A stretch of DNA of 64,000 nt from contig OZ022595.1 of assembly GCA_963669155.1 (NCBI GenBank), positions 18,793,871 through 18,857,870 of the forward strand. Reading direction: 5' to 3'. The notes under the pieces were generated by a model. It was given only the letters and a program-made list of their open reading frames with translations, was not told the DNA's origin and searched no databases. The DNA comes from Arbacia lixula. Taxonomy: Eukaryota > Echinodermata > Echinoidea > Arbacioida > Arbaciidae. The translations under genes were made by a program, and so were the position numbers. Positions 39,501-43,424 of the stretch are shown one piece after another; position 1 is the first letter of the stretch, and each line of letters begins with the position of its first letter.

Positions 39501-41169
39501 AGTTTTAAATCGCGGTATATTTTGTCCAGTTCAGCATGAAACACGATGTAATAACCTAAAAAGCATACCGCGGACAAAATATACCGCGGTTTAAAACTGC
39601 GGCTCCTTCCCTTTCTTCACTTTCCCTTTCCCTAAGCCAATTCCTTTAAGCTGTAGTGTAACTCTTCTCCTAAGCCTAAACTAACCCTACCCATACCCTT
39701 ACCTTTGGCCCGAGGACGTAGGCTGAAGTTAGTTAGACCCCTAAAACCCAGGATTGCCTCATATTGTCCCTGTCAGTGCGGGATGCGGGCATATTATTCT
39801 AATTCACTGCCTGGGGGGGTATTCCGAAAACAAACTTATTGTACCTCAGGGACTTACGAAAAATTTTATCTTTTGGTATTCCGAAAAGCCAACTTACAAT
39901 AAAAGATTAAATTATTATTCAAATGAGCTAGAGATAAAATTTTTATGTAAATGAGCCTCCGAGATAAAATTCTTATGCAAATGAGCTAAATCGGTATTCA
40001 GAAACGCACTTAGGAAATAAAGTTAGGATGAAAGATAAAACTGCTCCCAAGCAATTTTATCTCCAGATGTACTGTACGCGCCTAGGCCCATAGCATTACG
40101 TGCAAAAATAATTCGCGCATTCAACTTTTTGCACATGGGCGGTTCAAATGCAATAAGGCGCGCTGACAGACATTGATGCGCAATGTCCCTTTCAGTTTCA
40201 TGACATCACATCATCAGCTGCATGGTGTTAATGTATGCAAAAGACATGAAAGGACGTTTATTACTGGCTGCCTCTTGGATAGGAGCGCAGGGCAAGTGCT
40301 CATTAATAATGGTTAAAATCTTCCTAAAATATTTTTTGGAATACCAAAGATAAAATATTTTAAGGACATTGTATCTACGCAAAAAGGGGAGATAAAATTG
40401 TTATCTCGGTGGATTTTCGGAATACCCCCCCCCCCCCCCCCTGCACTGTGGGGTGGACGTGGACCGGTGCAGACCATATAGTGCGCACAGCCACAGTCGT
40501 CTCTCATCTCTAGCCCATCTAGGCCAAGGTTTTGGACTGGAGGACCCGCCCAAAACCTCCTCAAAATCTACTGATCGCTATAATTTTGCTTAATATTAGT
40601 TTCCAGTTCTATCATTGGGATGGCAGTTCAAATAGCATTATCATTCAAAATAAATTTAAAATGCAGAAAATGGAAGAAGATAGACTACAATACTAATACT
40701 ATGTGTCTACATTAACTATCTTCTAGTTCTTTTCCTTTTTCTGTAGTTTTACAGCAAAATTATATTTCTTTTACATGCAAAATTAGGGATAGCCTGTCTT
40801 TAATTTATGGCATACCCTCGCTTTCCACAATCCAACATAGGAAATTTAACATTACATCTTAACATGAACATGCATCATTAATATCCCATTCATTCATTCA
40901 TTCATTCGCACTGCATCTGTGTACATCTGAATGCCATGCATAATCATGTGAGGTGGTGTCAGTTGCTAGTCACCGTATACACGTCATGCCAGTACGCCGC
41001 CGCACCGGCGGGCACATCAGAGCGAGCGCCGATACGCTAGATTGGTGCAGCGGTAAGCACCACATTCATGCAAATCGAAATGCGGAAATACTGTCAAGTC
41101 ACATTCATTTCTTCTTACGTTTGAGCTGTAATGCATCCACAACTCATACATCTGCTCCTGGGAACCCAT
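468..41169 (-). CDS. NBEAL1: Neurobeachin-like BEACH-family protein, N-terminal part (12 exons seen, continues past base 1)
   Basis: The gene runs right to left. Visible coding exons: 41169-41119, 38617-38526, 36856-36692, 28249-28168, 12725-12610, 11888-11815, 9043-8949, 7570-7391, 6471-6381, 3696-3514, 2421-2175, 673-468. Exons 1-9 hold one frame through every junction (315 residues), as do the last three. Stretches matching vertebrate NBEAL1/NBEAL2 from memory are MYELWMHY at the start (NBEAL RLYELWMLY), YDPLHLWRR (YDPYRNWRHR), VVPFFYDC (FVPFFYQC), EERQVE (DQRQVE), AKEIFKETIGYEKL (AKEVFKERIGY) and a terminal MARKEG...YFDF (MARK...YFNL). These belong to the helical-repeat region before the lectin-like, BEACH and WD40 domains, which would lie outside the window. 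The family works in membrane and granule trafficking; that role is family knowledge. The phase jump between 6381 and 3696 shows that one exon there was not found. Vertebrates have two NBEAL paralogues, so the symbol may denote a pro-orthologue. Confidence 0.85.
674..2174. other. NBEAL intron with one small hairpin
   Basis: Unique-looking AT-rich intron. The only structure I see is a stem-loop at 1888-1933 with arms GGACAGACGAG and CTCGTCTGTCC. Confidence 0.6.
2175..2421 (-). CDS. NBEAL1: NBEAL exon (247 nt)
   Basis: Acceptor ATTTTCCCAG, donor GTAGGC, phase 0 to 1. It encodes VFDTPYKPDTKLLIQ, VSLLLFLLPHL and GIVSGIIGALQ, aligning with the LLLLIQWLPEL and MGIRIIETL stretches of NBEAL1. Confidence 0.8.
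2422..3513. other. NBEAL intron, no recognised feature
   Basis: Intron between two well-supported exons. It has short A-runs near 2520; nothing else was recognised. Confidence 0.6.
3514..3696 (-). CDS. NBEAL1: NBEAL exon after the unseen exon
   Basis: It encodes VSDGNKQLAVFFTVHLLGA and AKEIFKETIGYEKLGELI, ending at a good GTGAGA donor. The AKEIFKETIGY motif is diagnostic of NBEAL proteins (AKEVFKERIGY). The acceptor at 3697-3698 is uncertain because the upstream tract is A-rich, but an in-frame stop nearby limits the exon to within a few bases of this start. Confidence 0.75.
3697..4750. other. NBEAL intron; expected exon not found here
   Basis: The missing exon (phase 1 in, 0 out) should lie between here and 6380. 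I saw no open segment with good splice sites and NBEAL-like residues. Confidence 0.4.
4752..5345 (-). mobile_element. LINE 3' fragment (L2/CR1-like)
   Basis: Reading the minus strand gives LQGIQNAGVMLIGKRRSR, LLRELHMLRVRERIDFKIL and then YGSRTFYSASPQLWTNLPQS, the usual carboxyl end of L2/CR1-type reverse transcriptases. The reading frame changes near 5150-5190, so the copy is decayed. It ends with an AAGCGCTTAAATAAATGC-type tail and an AAT-rich stretch, and is 5' truncated. Confidence 0.75.
5746..5812 (-). pseudogene. Decayed partial copy of NBEAL exon 9 end
   Basis: The sequence closely resembles 6356-6425, which holds the end of exon 9 and its donor, including the shared run ACATCACTGTTTCTATG. 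The donor (ACTTAC on the plus strand) has become ACTTTC. A second pair of related blocks (5689-5745 and 5850-5905) lies around it, pointing to local tandem duplication. Confidence 0.6.
5955..6335 (+). repeat. Tandem repeat, 72-73 bp unit, about 5 copies
   Basis: The unit begins TTTATAACCAGGTTACTTCA and includes a T-run and CAAGGGAAACCAAAAATGTG. Unit starts are spaced 72, 72, 73 and 73 bp. It lies just beyond NBEAL exon 9 in its intron. The open frame across it is a repeat by-product. Confidence 0.9.
6381..6471 (-). CDS. NBEAL1: NBEAL exon 9
   Basis: Acceptor TAATCCGACAG, donor GTAAGT, phase 0 to 1. It encodes RQVELSELLEQLLQGL then RSSHRNSD, matching [21 protein letters not shown] in NBEAL1. 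A decayed copy of its 3' end and donor region lies at 5746-5812. Confidence 0.85.
6885..7118 (+). mobile_element. LINE 3' end (L2/CR1-like)
   Basis: It encodes a carboxyl end LWNSLPQSLKTLTS then FKGNLKTYLYNGAF and a stop. The short 3' UTR contains GAAGCGCCTTGAGCATC and GTGCGCTATATAAATTC and ends in an ATT-rich tail. The same 3' end recurs at 12818-12972. Severely 5' truncated. Confidence 0.8.
7391..7570 (-). CDS. NBEAL1: NBEAL exon 8 (180 nt)
   Basis: Acceptor TTCTCTCCAG, donor GTGAGT, phase 0 to 0. It encodes SNAQMATTPPTVDMLFRLL and later VLRCLVQMIKVIHSCSPEE, matching NALQAISPATMEVLMRVL and LKCLTEVVHILLSSS in NBEAL1. Confidence 0.85.
7781..8040. mobile_element. GGGCCC-ended palindromic MITE, copy 1 (internally duplicated)
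   Basis: The ends are GGGCCCTGTTGCATAAAAA and its inverse GCAACAGGGCC. The body is made of ACCATTGATGGTAAC-type palindromes. Unlike the three other copies (159-165 bp), this one carries a tandem duplication of about 115 bp, giving 260 bp. Confidence 0.85.
8041..8948. other. NBEAL intron, no recognised feature
   Basis: AT-rich intron between the MITE and exon 7; nothing recognised. Confidence 0.5.
8949..9043 (-). CDS. NBEAL1: NBEAL exon 7
   Basis: Acceptor TATCTTCCCAG, donor GTAACT. In the frame set by exon 6 it reads DCLSEPTWSTAIAVGLHCQ then VLHMFGSIITGSK, aligning with the LLHLFGAIVAGGQ stretch of NBEAL1. The polypurine tract at 9452-10140 lies about 400 bp upstream in the gene's sense direction. 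Confidence 0.8.
9452..10140 (+). repeat. Polypurine tract, about 690 bp
   Basis: Almost pure A/G on the plus strand: (GA)n, then repeats of GGAGAAAGA and GGAGAGGGA. On the NBEAL sense strand it is a C/T tract. Long open frames on both strands (Ser/Leu-rich or Arg/Lys/Glu-rich) are low-complexity artefacts. Confidence 0.95.
10141..10609. other. NBEAL intron, no recognised feature
   Basis: AT-rich sequence with TACATGTA motifs; nothing recognised. Confidence 0.5.
10610..10670 (+). mobile_element. TTAA MITE, terminal remnant
   Basis: Only the right end of the TTAA palindromic family remains: GAAGATTGCTAACGATCACC through CTTCCCAGTACAGTATAT then TTAA. Confidence 0.75.
10671..11814. other. NBEAL intron, no recognised feature
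   Basis: About 1.1 kb of AT-rich intron with no exon or repeat that I could recognise. Confidence 0.5.
11815..11888 (-). CDS. NBEAL1: NBEAL exon 6 (74 nt)
   Basis: Acceptor TGATTTCCAG, donor GTAAGT. It encodes HIGNTSTQISRPALLSVEVV then PFFY, matching the SLTVEFVPFFY segment of NBEAL1. The phases (2 in, 1 out) fit both neighbours. Confidence 0.85.
12231..12596. mobile_element. TTAA MITE, full-length palindromic copy
   Basis: Flanked by TTAA on both sides, with terminal inverted repeats AGGGCATATACTGTACTGGG. The arms run inward to a central hairpin around TTCGGCCCGAA, so nearly the whole 360 bp can fold on itself. TTAA target duplications suggest a piggyBac-type transposase; that is inference. 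It lies 13 nt from NBEAL exon 5. Confidence 0.85.
12610..12725 (-). CDS. NBEAL1: NBEAL exon 5
   Basis: Acceptor TGCTGTTGCAG, donor GTAAGT. It encodes VPSQEGLYRELLIHF then LIECMYDPLHLWRR; the last part matches the ESLYDPYRNWRHR motif of NBEAL1. The exon lies 13 nt beyond the end of a palindromic MITE (12231-12596). Confidence 0.85.
12818..12972 (+). mobile_element. LINE 3' end, same family as 6885-7118
   Basis: It begins at TATAATGGTGCTTTTTGACA and shares the 3' UTR (GAAGCGCCTTGAGCATC, GTGCGCTACATAAATTC) and ATT tail with the copy at 6885-7118. Confidence 0.8.
12975..13245 (-). mobile_element. tRNA-derived SINE
   Basis: The minus strand shows an A-box-like GGGATGGTGGTGAGAG and a B-box GGGTTTGAACCC, followed by CTTGGACAAGG and AAATGGGTACCTTG, a body also seen at 44098-44415. 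The 3' end contains GCTTTGAGAAGCACTTGA, resembling a LINE tail. Confidence 0.7.
13246..14520. other. NBEAL intron 4, simple repeats only
   Basis: Contains a short (TTTGTATGTAAA)n array at about 14075-14155 and a G-rich tract at about 14260-14350. Nothing else recognised. Confidence 0.6.
14521..14708. mobile_element. TA-flanked hairpin MITE, copy 1
   Basis: Long inverted arms GGAGCCGCAGTTTTAAACCG and TTTTGTCCAGTTCAGCATGA meet at the centre. The right end is CCAATTCCTTTGAGCTGTAG then TGTA; the left terminal repeat is mostly deleted. It belongs with the copies at 30424, 36386, 39439 and 48222. Confidence 0.85.
14709..15263. other. NBEAL intron 4, no recognised feature
   Basis: Unique-looking AT-rich sequence; nothing recognised. 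Confidence 0.5.
15264..15422. mobile_element. GGGCCC-ended palindromic MITE, copy 2
   Basis: The ends are GGGCCCTGTTGCATAAAACT and its inverse ending ATGCAATGGGGCCC. The centre contains a CCATGGTAGTTACCATTGAT palindrome. No clear target duplication. Confidence 0.85.
15423..16347. other. NBEAL intron 4, poly-C tract
   Basis: Contains an interrupted C-run at 15828-15856 and a G-run near 16162. No gene recognised. Confidence 0.6.
16348..16510 (+). mobile_element. TTAA MITE split by later insertions: left arm
   Basis: Left end TTAA plus GGGCATATACTGTACTGGGC, running to GGGTGATTAA, where a LINE begins. The centre resumes at 19007 and the right arm at 26486, so one ~380-bp element is now spread over 10.3 kb. 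Confidence 0.85.
16511..18231 (+). pseudogene. LINE reverse transcriptase, truncated and frameshifted
   Basis: Begins mid-protein at QALKSNTVNNPPNVIE. Reverse transcriptase motifs in order are VVPIFKKGQK, NNYRPISLLTSFSKILER, NSQFGFREKHSTTHAL, FLDFSKAFDTIDHEIL, GVPQGSLLGPLLF, the catalytic FADD and TKFLGLHIDNDLSW. The main frame ends at 18140, but the family's usual carboxyl end (TGPMFWNNLPHEL ... KKHLLCSY) continues in another frame to 18231, so one frameshift lies near 18090-18110. The host MITE's arm supplies apparent codons just before 16511; they are not part of the protein. Confidence 0.85.
16511..19006 (+). mobile_element. 5'-truncated jockey-superfamily LINE
   Basis: Non-LTR retrotransposon inserted in the MITE at GTGATTAA. 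It lacks ORF1 and the endonuclease. It holds a reverse transcriptase, about 770 bp of 3' region and a TTGAATTGAATTAAAA tail. The repeated ATTAA at its borders may be a short target duplication. Confidence 0.85.
19007..19070 (+). mobile_element. TTAA MITE split by later insertions: centre
   Basis: ATCACAAATCCTCAAAATG followed by the inverse CATTTTGAGGATTTAAT is the central hairpin of the MITE whose left arm ends at 16510. Confidence 0.85.
19325..20014 (+). CDS. LINE ORF1 protein (coiled coil plus RRM-like)
   Basis: About 229 residues from the first ATG; the frame is open 92 nt further upstream to the element border. Residues about 40-85 form a charged coiled coil (ERDDKIHNIEIESENLKKKV). A segment resembling the L1 ORF1 RNA-binding domain follows (QEQYSRRQCLRVYGVPE, AEDIDRSHRI, AIIVKFSRYNAR). 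A CAA-repeat encodes a run of about ten Gln at 19736-19760. Such proteins bind element RNA; that is family knowledge. It is clearly more GC-rich than ORF2. Confidence 0.85.
   Translation: MKDLIGKQVLEALRSPTVVKTIVDAVYSSVYEKLANELHSSFQLELKERDDKIHNIEIESENLKKKVKSMEMAIENQEQYSRRQCLRVYGVPETPNEKTDAVILDLATKIGVTLSAEDIDRSHRITPRRHNNQATNPQQQQQQQQRPKAIIVKFSRYNARSLMYSAKSRLKNTGIVIREDLTPERQALYFKTLSHKNTSRTWSIDGRIFTLTTDGRKKLITSERDIERL
20066..23068 (+). CDS. LINE ORF2: APE endonuclease and reverse transcriptase
   Basis: About 1000 residues from the first ATG, 51 nt after the ORF1 stop. The apurinic-type endonuclease spans roughly residues 52-265 (LIHYNARSLN, VTETW, GIVYRKPSS, MGDFNLD, SDHYPI). The reverse transcriptase spans about 545-800 (VIPVFKKGDQ, NNYRPISILPIFSKILER, IFMDLSKAFDTLSHSIL, GVPQGSILGPLLF, catalytic FADD near 723). 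The carboxyl domain (FVGPILWNALPPKLR ... KHHLLSQY) matches that of the LINE at 16511-18231. No RNase H was seen. All catalytic motifs are present with no internal stop, so this copy may be young. It is AT-rich. Confidence 0.93.
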   Translation: MTPREYEECDFSFNIDDNDDVNTLNYTPKCSYYDFDQFCNSISNNVSTNRLNLIHYNARSLNKNFDKLCEDLYLLKLPFSVIGVTETWINNSSIDFSLPGYSFYQENRAEGRGGGVGLFVKENVNIRVLPEVKLSVEGVNSLFVEIIEKNKKNTIVGIVYRKPSSNVNDFIDSLDSVLNVINKQSKTCFIMGDFNLDILQYNQCNMIHNYLDTFFTMGFFPIINKPTRVSSTSATIIDNIFTNSMDQNSVSGIILSDLSDHYPIFHLSSVIDSNQGCKNNSSFVRHITPSALQFLSRDLSNTNWSFILKENDANLAYDLFLKYYVSLLNKYMPLREKKLKTKIKKPWITRAILKSIKQKNRLFKIHRCNPNNCNDESKYKKYRNKLNSVIRQAKRVYYFEKFQEVKHDVKLTWQFINNTLGRYNAKLPQSFLQGNDIIHDQVAIANIFNKHFVKIGQDLSDSTNNLLTPTCYSDFLTDNYEQSLFLKPVTRSEICNIVKQFDSKKSAGHDNINASIVKSTINFIIEPFIHICNVSLNTGTFPSSMKLAKVIPVFKKGDQNNCNNYRPISILPIFSKILERVVYNRLYSFLLKNNILCSNQYGFRSNYSVEFALINLHDKILNLINKNKHAVAIFMDLSKAFDTLSHSILLSKMQYYGVRGIPHKWFYSYLTNREQYTVYNSHCSENRLLTCGVPQGSILGPLLFLIYINDIIKCTPFFHYVLFADDTTLVASHSNFPFLVDVINEHLQFVNVWLLCNKLSLNVLKTKYIVFRNAQNKSDIYHDTSIYINNTEIEKCSLITYLGVVLDERLSWDPHIDCISSKISRNIGLLCHMKHFIPIRILFCMYNAFILPHIMYCIIVWGNPYPSKLIKLHRLQKKALRICSNADYLAPSRPLFYEFKTLDIFDINILKIGIIMHRYFLGTLPEYLMNMFSLNIHVHSYNTRHNQLFHQSKVSSQSLFKSIRFVGPILWNALPPKLRNIQFGNSFKNKYKHHLLSQYI
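23069..23342 (+). other. LINE 3' UTR with (AATC)n tail
   Basis: AT-rich non-coding sequence ending in about five AATC repeats, the short-repeat tail typical of jockey/CR1-type elements. Confidence 0.8.
23545..23616 (-). other. tRNA-like sequence, unit 1
   Basis: The minus strand has an A box TGGCTCAATTGG and B box GGTTCGATTCC about 40 nt apart. The acceptor and anticodon stems do not pair, so it is probably a tRNA-derived module and not a working tRNA. The same block recurs at 25150-25218. Confidence 0.6.
24405..24550. repeat. Alternating CG/TACGCG palindromic tract, unit 1
   Basis: Runs such as GCGCGCGCGCGCGTACGCGC and CGTACGCGTACGCGCGCG stand out in an AT-rich setting and are partly shared with 26005-26150. 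Alternating purine-pyrimidine DNA can adopt Z form. Confidence 0.8.
25150..25218 (-). other. tRNA-like sequence, unit 2
   Basis: Second copy of the tRNA-like block: A-box-like TGGCTCAATGGG and B box GGTTCGATTCC, in the same context as unit 1. Confidence 0.6.
26456..26485 (+). other. Terminal 30-nt hairpin of the tandem element
   Basis: AGGTGATCTGTCG pairs with CGACAGACCACCT (12 of 13 pairs) around a TTGG loop. The hairpin ends exactly where the interrupted MITE resumes, so it is the element's terminus. Confidence 0.8.
26486..26638 (+). mobile_element. TTAA MITE split by later insertions: right arm
   Basis: Resumes AATTACTCCATATATGGATC and runs to CTTCCCAGTACAGTATATG then TTAA. It completes the element begun at 16348. 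Confidence 0.85.
26639..27204. other. NBEAL intron 4, no recognised feature
   Basis: AT-rich sequence; nothing recognised. Confidence 0.5.
27205..27450 (+). mobile_element. LINE 3' end (L2-like)
   Basis: Encodes LEMFKSSLKTHFFSAN and a stop, then a 3' UTR with TAAGCGCATAGAGACCC and GCGCTATACAAGAACGGCGC and an ATT tail. It differs from the family at 6885. Confidence 0.7.
27836..27882 (+). repeat. G-runs
   Basis: Two G-runs of about 15 and 18 bases separated by TAGGCT, a candidate G-quadruplex on the plus strand within NBEAL intron 4. Confidence 0.8.
28168..28249 (-). CDS. NBEAL1: NBEAL exon 4 (82 nt)
   Basis: Acceptor CAATTTTCAG, donor GTAAGA. It encodes HHDNIALVGSCEYF then RHIIPLATAAFKT. 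The frame follows from exon 3, ending in AG, to this exon's first A (Arg), and continues into exon 5 at phase 0. The other two frames contain stops. Confidence 0.8.
28422..28690. mobile_element. TTAA MITE with right-arm deletion
   Basis: TTAA flanks, left end GGGAATATACTGTACTGGGA and central hairpin TTCGGGCCGAA. The right arm jumps from GTGGATCATC straight to TTCCCAGTACAGTATATTCC, so roughly 100 bp is missing. Confidence 0.85.
28691..29759. other. NBEAL intron 3, no recognised feature
   Basis: About 1.1 kb of AT-rich sequence; nothing recognised. Confidence 0.5.
29760..30121. mobile_element. TTAA MITE, near full-length copy
   Basis: TTAA flanks and ends GGAAATATACTGTCCTGGGA and TCCCAGTACAGTATATTCC. 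The two arms have diverged more than in the 12231 copy, suggesting greater age. Confidence 0.85.
30424..30592. mobile_element. TA-flanked hairpin MITE, copy 2 (centre deleted)
   Basis: TA plus CACTACAGCTCAAAAGAATT at the left, with its inverse and TA at the right. GGAGCCACAGTTTTAAACCG leads to the hairpin, and about 60 bp of the centre is missing. Confidence 0.85.
30643..30990 (+). repeat. Tandem repeat, ~88 bp unit, 4 copies
   Basis: The unit runs TCTATCCATTACTTCACCCT ... CTCTCCTCTGGGAGTCTGTG ... ACCCTAGAAACCTCTGACAA. Starts are near 30643, 30730, 30818 and 30907. Confidence 0.9.
30991..32037. other. NBEAL intron 3, no recognised feature
   Basis: About 1 kb with no recognisable repeat or exon. 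Confidence 0.5.
32038..32202. mobile_element. GGGCCC-ended palindromic MITE, copy 3
   Basis: GGGCCCTGTTGCATAAAACT at the left and GCAACTGGGCCC at the right, with ACCATTAATGGTAAC internal palindromes. Confidence 0.85.
32886..33217. mobile_element. Foldback element with GTGTTCATCAACT ends
   Basis: The left end GGCCGTGTTCATCAACTT and the right end AGAGTTGATAAACACGTCC are imperfect inverses. The inside repeats AAACGCGTTT and AAACAGCTTTGCGTTTATC motifs. Single copy here. Confidence 0.65.
33298..33661 (+). repeat. Direct duplication, ~173 and ~190 bp units
   Basis: 33298-33470 and 33471-33661 share GTCTGATTGGCTAATGTGGC, GCCGGTATACACTTCTAT and TTTATTTGAGCTTGTGACCA. The second unit has a short extra stretch. 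Confidence 0.9.
33662..34577. other. NBEAL intron 3, no recognised feature
   Basis: AT-rich, with one GC-richer stretch at 34130-34300 that has no convincing coding content. Confidence 0.5.
34578..34737. mobile_element. Foldback element with AATAGTG ends
   Basis: AATAGTGTCATTCTCATTGG at the left is the near-perfect inverse of CCAATGAGAATGGCACTATT at the right. Inner arms GAAATCGTGAAGTTAG and CTAACTTCGCGATTTTT also pair. Confidence 0.8.
34942..35124. mobile_element. GTGTTTCACC palindromic MITE, copy 1
   Basis: GGGGTGTTTCACCATGCTGT with inverse GGTGAAACACCCCCC. Inner arms GAACGACTGGTGATTCCTTC and its inverse fold to the centre. Other copies are at 48974 and 61941. Confidence 0.9.
35125..36385. 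other. NBEAL intron 3, no recognised feature
   Basis: AT-rich sequence. CTGTGACCTTTAACCTTTGAC at about 35668 resembles other dispersed repeats (7160), but no boundary is clear. Confidence 0.4.
36386..36620. mobile_element. TA-flanked hairpin MITE, copy 3 (most complete)
   Basis: TA flanks. Terminal repeats CACTACAGCTCAAAGGAATT are followed by a purine-rich GGGAAAGGGAAAGGGAAGAA block and then GGAGCCGCAGTTTTAA. The arms are nearly identical, about 115 nt each. TA duplication and ends suggest a Tc1/mariner-driven MITE (inference). Confidence 0.9.
36692..36856 (-). CDS. NBEAL1: NBEAL exon 3
   Basis: The acceptor is CTTACAG and the donor GTAAGA; the phase goes 2 to 2. The product includes LLETLVVELGSCSQQ and ends IVQVLIATC, corresponding to the LLVKFFIILCRN segment of NBEAL1. 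The exon is more GC-rich than the surrounding intron. Confidence 0.85.
36857..37910. other. NBEAL intron 2, no recognised feature
   Basis: About 1 kb of AT-rich intron; nothing recognised. Confidence 0.5.
37911..38015. mobile_element. Small palindromic MITE with CCAGGG ends
   Basis: CCAGGGGCCATATTCATGAA and TTCATGAATATGGTCCCTGG are inverted. The inner arms centred on GCATGC pair less well. Single copy in the window. Confidence 0.8.
38526..38617 (-). CDS. NBEAL1: NBEAL exon 2
   Basis: The acceptor is TTGTTTACAG and the donor GTATGA; the phase goes 0 to 2. It encodes RDITLFKTYVERFLQQ and on to HIAEG, aligning with the KDPDYLKLWLDTF segment of NBEAL1. The frame joins exons 1 and 3 without a break. 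Confidence 0.8.
38618..39438. other. NBEAL intron 1, no recognised feature
   Basis: AT-rich intron sequence. A minus-strand open stretch near 38916-39173 does not match the NBEAL start region. Confidence 0.5.
39439..39660. mobile_element. TA-flanked hairpin MITE, copy 4
   Basis: TA plus CACTCCAGCTCAAAGGAATT and its inverse GGAATTGGC-type right end CTTTAAGCTGTAGTG then TA. It includes GGAGCCACAGTTTTAAATCG and the central arms. Confidence 0.9.
39813..40441. mobile_element. Foldback element with GGGGTATTCCGAAAA ends
   Basis: GGGGGGGTATTCCGAAAA at the left and TTTTCGGAATACCCCCCC at the right are inverted. GATAAAAT and GGTATTC motifs recur inside in both orientations. About 630 bp, no coding frame. 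Confidence 0.7.
40442..41118. other. NBEAL intron 1, no recognised feature
   Basis: AT-rich intron with a (ATTC)n stretch near 40888-40908; otherwise nothing recognised. Confidence 0.5.
41119..41169 (-). CDS. NBEAL1: NBEAL exon 1 with start codon
   Basis: Seventeen codons, MGSQEQMYELWMHYSSN, ending at a GTAAGA donor. The ATG has A at -3 and G at +4, and an in-frame TGA lies 24 nt upstream, so the start is well fixed. The MYELWMHY core matches the first residues of vertebrate NBEAL proteins. Confidence 0.85.
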
Positions 41170-42104
41170 CTTTTCGGCATCTGTCTGATGTCAATGACGG
41201 GATGGCTATAAATCTAGAAATTAGCACAGAAATGAACTTCACTCGGCATGAAATGAAGCCAGCTCGGTTCATCGCACAAGCGACATGTTGATGTGTTGCT
41301 CCTCGAATTTGACGAGAAATTAATGATCTCGGTTTGAACGAGAAAACGCCCCCTTTCAGTTTCTGCATGCATATCACATGCAATAAGTACACATGTATAA
41401 CGCGCGGCGATATACAGAGGATAACCGGGAAAGGCCCAACAAAAAGAGACCCCCCCCCCCCCCCCCCTCCATATCCATAACCACATAATTGTTTTCATAA
41501 CAGTTCACTTTTGTTTACAAATATTGAGTGGTTTGTGTGTTAGATGATGAGTGTATCTTAGCGATGAATTAGCATAGTGTACTTGATTTAATTTCCAGCA
41601 AACATGCCAAAGATATGATCTTATCAAAGCGATGACCGGATATTGGTGTAGAAGTCGACCCAAATGAGAGGGTAAGGGCAGTGACTGACAGATGATTCAC
41701 TTCGAGGACTGCGTATAATCATGGACCTACTAGCAAATGGTATGATAGGCCTACGGATGAATACAGTATTCGAGGATGAAGCATGAAGCAAAGTCACAAC
41801 GACAGTGACGGAGTGCATGGCGTATATAGGTCATGTATATTAAAGGGTAGCCAGCTTTTACAAAATAATTACAAATGTGTTTATTTGTTGTTGTGTGTGG
41901 GGGTATGTTTCTCCTTTTATATGTATTCATCAATCTATTCATTTCTTTATGTATTTATTAAAGTTATAAAGTTCATTATTGTTGTGATGACCGTCGTCAG
42001 CAACAAGACGTACTTTTACTTCAGCCCACCTTCAGTTAATTTCCGGCCCCCTACCATGACGCTATGGTGATCGTTCTTTTTTTGCTCATAAATTATTTCC
42101 CCAG
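41170..42104. other. Upstream region of NBEAL
   Basis: Holds the 5' UTR and presumably the promoter; no core element stands out. A C-run lies at 41450-41467. Confidence 0.4.
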
Positions 42105-42230
42105 TACTCTGGAGTATAATCTACGTACACACATCCGAGAAGCATCTATTACATACTCTTTCAAGAACCATTTCAAGACTTATCTATTTAGGCAATCATT
42201 GTAAACCTTATATAGTGCAGTATATTTCCT
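42105..42230 (+). mobile_element. LINE carboxyl-end fragment
   Basis: Encodes TLEYNLRTHIREASITYS then FKNHFKTYLFRQSL and a stop, a typical L2/CR1-type carboxyl end. It lies next to the foldback element at 42256. Confidence 0.6.
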
Positions 42231-42255
42231 ATGTGTCTGTTATTATCTTTATCTA

Positions 42256-43006
42256 AACACAACAAAAAAGTAAGTCCTCCCTAAGCAAAATAGCGTAACT
42301 TTTTATCGTAAAGGTTTTGGGCAAAATAATTTTAGAGGATTGTTCCTTAACTTACTGACTAACTTCTGTATGAAAACCACATTAATCCAATTAATGATGC
42401 ATGAGTGGGCAAATTTTAAAGGCAAAATGTCACTTTTCAAAAGTCACAATAAAAGGGTAATTGTTTATTCCGTTTTAACAATACATTCTGGCATTTCTTG
42501 TGCGATTTTTAAAGTTTTTTTTTTTTCACTCAACTATGACACGAAAATGACTTCTTATAACAGGTCATGTTACATTTTTGTCAAAATATCCAGATTTTTT
42601 TTTTAACCAAAATGAAGGGTTTTAACAGTTTCAAACTCAAGAGGAATGAGTGTTTGTTAAACGGTGCTAACTCAACCAGAACAATGGGTTAAATGTCGGG
42701 ATAGGTGTAAGTGCATAGAGAGATGGATGATAAACATTGAAAGGACATAAATTATGCACCAGAAATGCAATTCATCAAAAAAATCATAAGATAGAATACA
42801 AAAATTAGTTGTGATTTTTGAAAAGTGACATTTTCCTTTAAAATGTGCCCACTCATACATAACTAATTAGATTACTGTGATTTTCACACATAAGTTAGTC
42901 AATAAGATAAGAAACAATCCTGCCAAAATATTTTGCCCAAAACCTCTTCGATAAAAAGTTATGCTATTTTGCTTAGGGGGGGGGGGACTTACTTTTTTGT
43001 TGTGTT
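42256..43006. mobile_element. Large foldback element, ~200-bp inverted ends
   Basis: AACACAACAAAAAAGTAAGT at the left and ACTTACTTTTTTGTTGTGTT at the right are perfect inverses. The inversion continues through CTAAGCAAAATAGCGTAACT and on to GAGTGGGCAAATTTTAAAGG. A unique core of about 280 bp (42480-42760) has no coding frame. The right arm carries an expanded G-run. Confidence 0.85.
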
Positions 43007-43424
43007 GATAAGCGTTTAGCTGCGCTGTATCAAGCGCAATATTCGTGTTTCTTATTATTATTAGCTACTCTCTGAGTGATGGTAGTCTCGACAAAGAGCT
43101 GGACATAACAGAGGACGTTGTGAGATGGACGATTAAGCTGCATCACGGGCTCCGGCACACAAACCTCAAGTCAGACAATGTTCTTAAAGTTCACCCGGAA
43201 ATTATTTTGGTTTCAATAAGAGCAGACACATTCGTGAAGGTTTGACGAAAGCCCGTGAAAGGATAAGAAAGTTATGTTGCCTCGAGGACACTTAAGTCTG
43301 GTCCTCTGACAACAGACTACGTCTCAATGAACAAAAAAGAGGAAGATTCATATATTTTCCATATTCAGATATACTCATTCATTTCCGGACCTCGTCAATG
43401 ATAACGTTTCTCTAAAGTGTAGTG

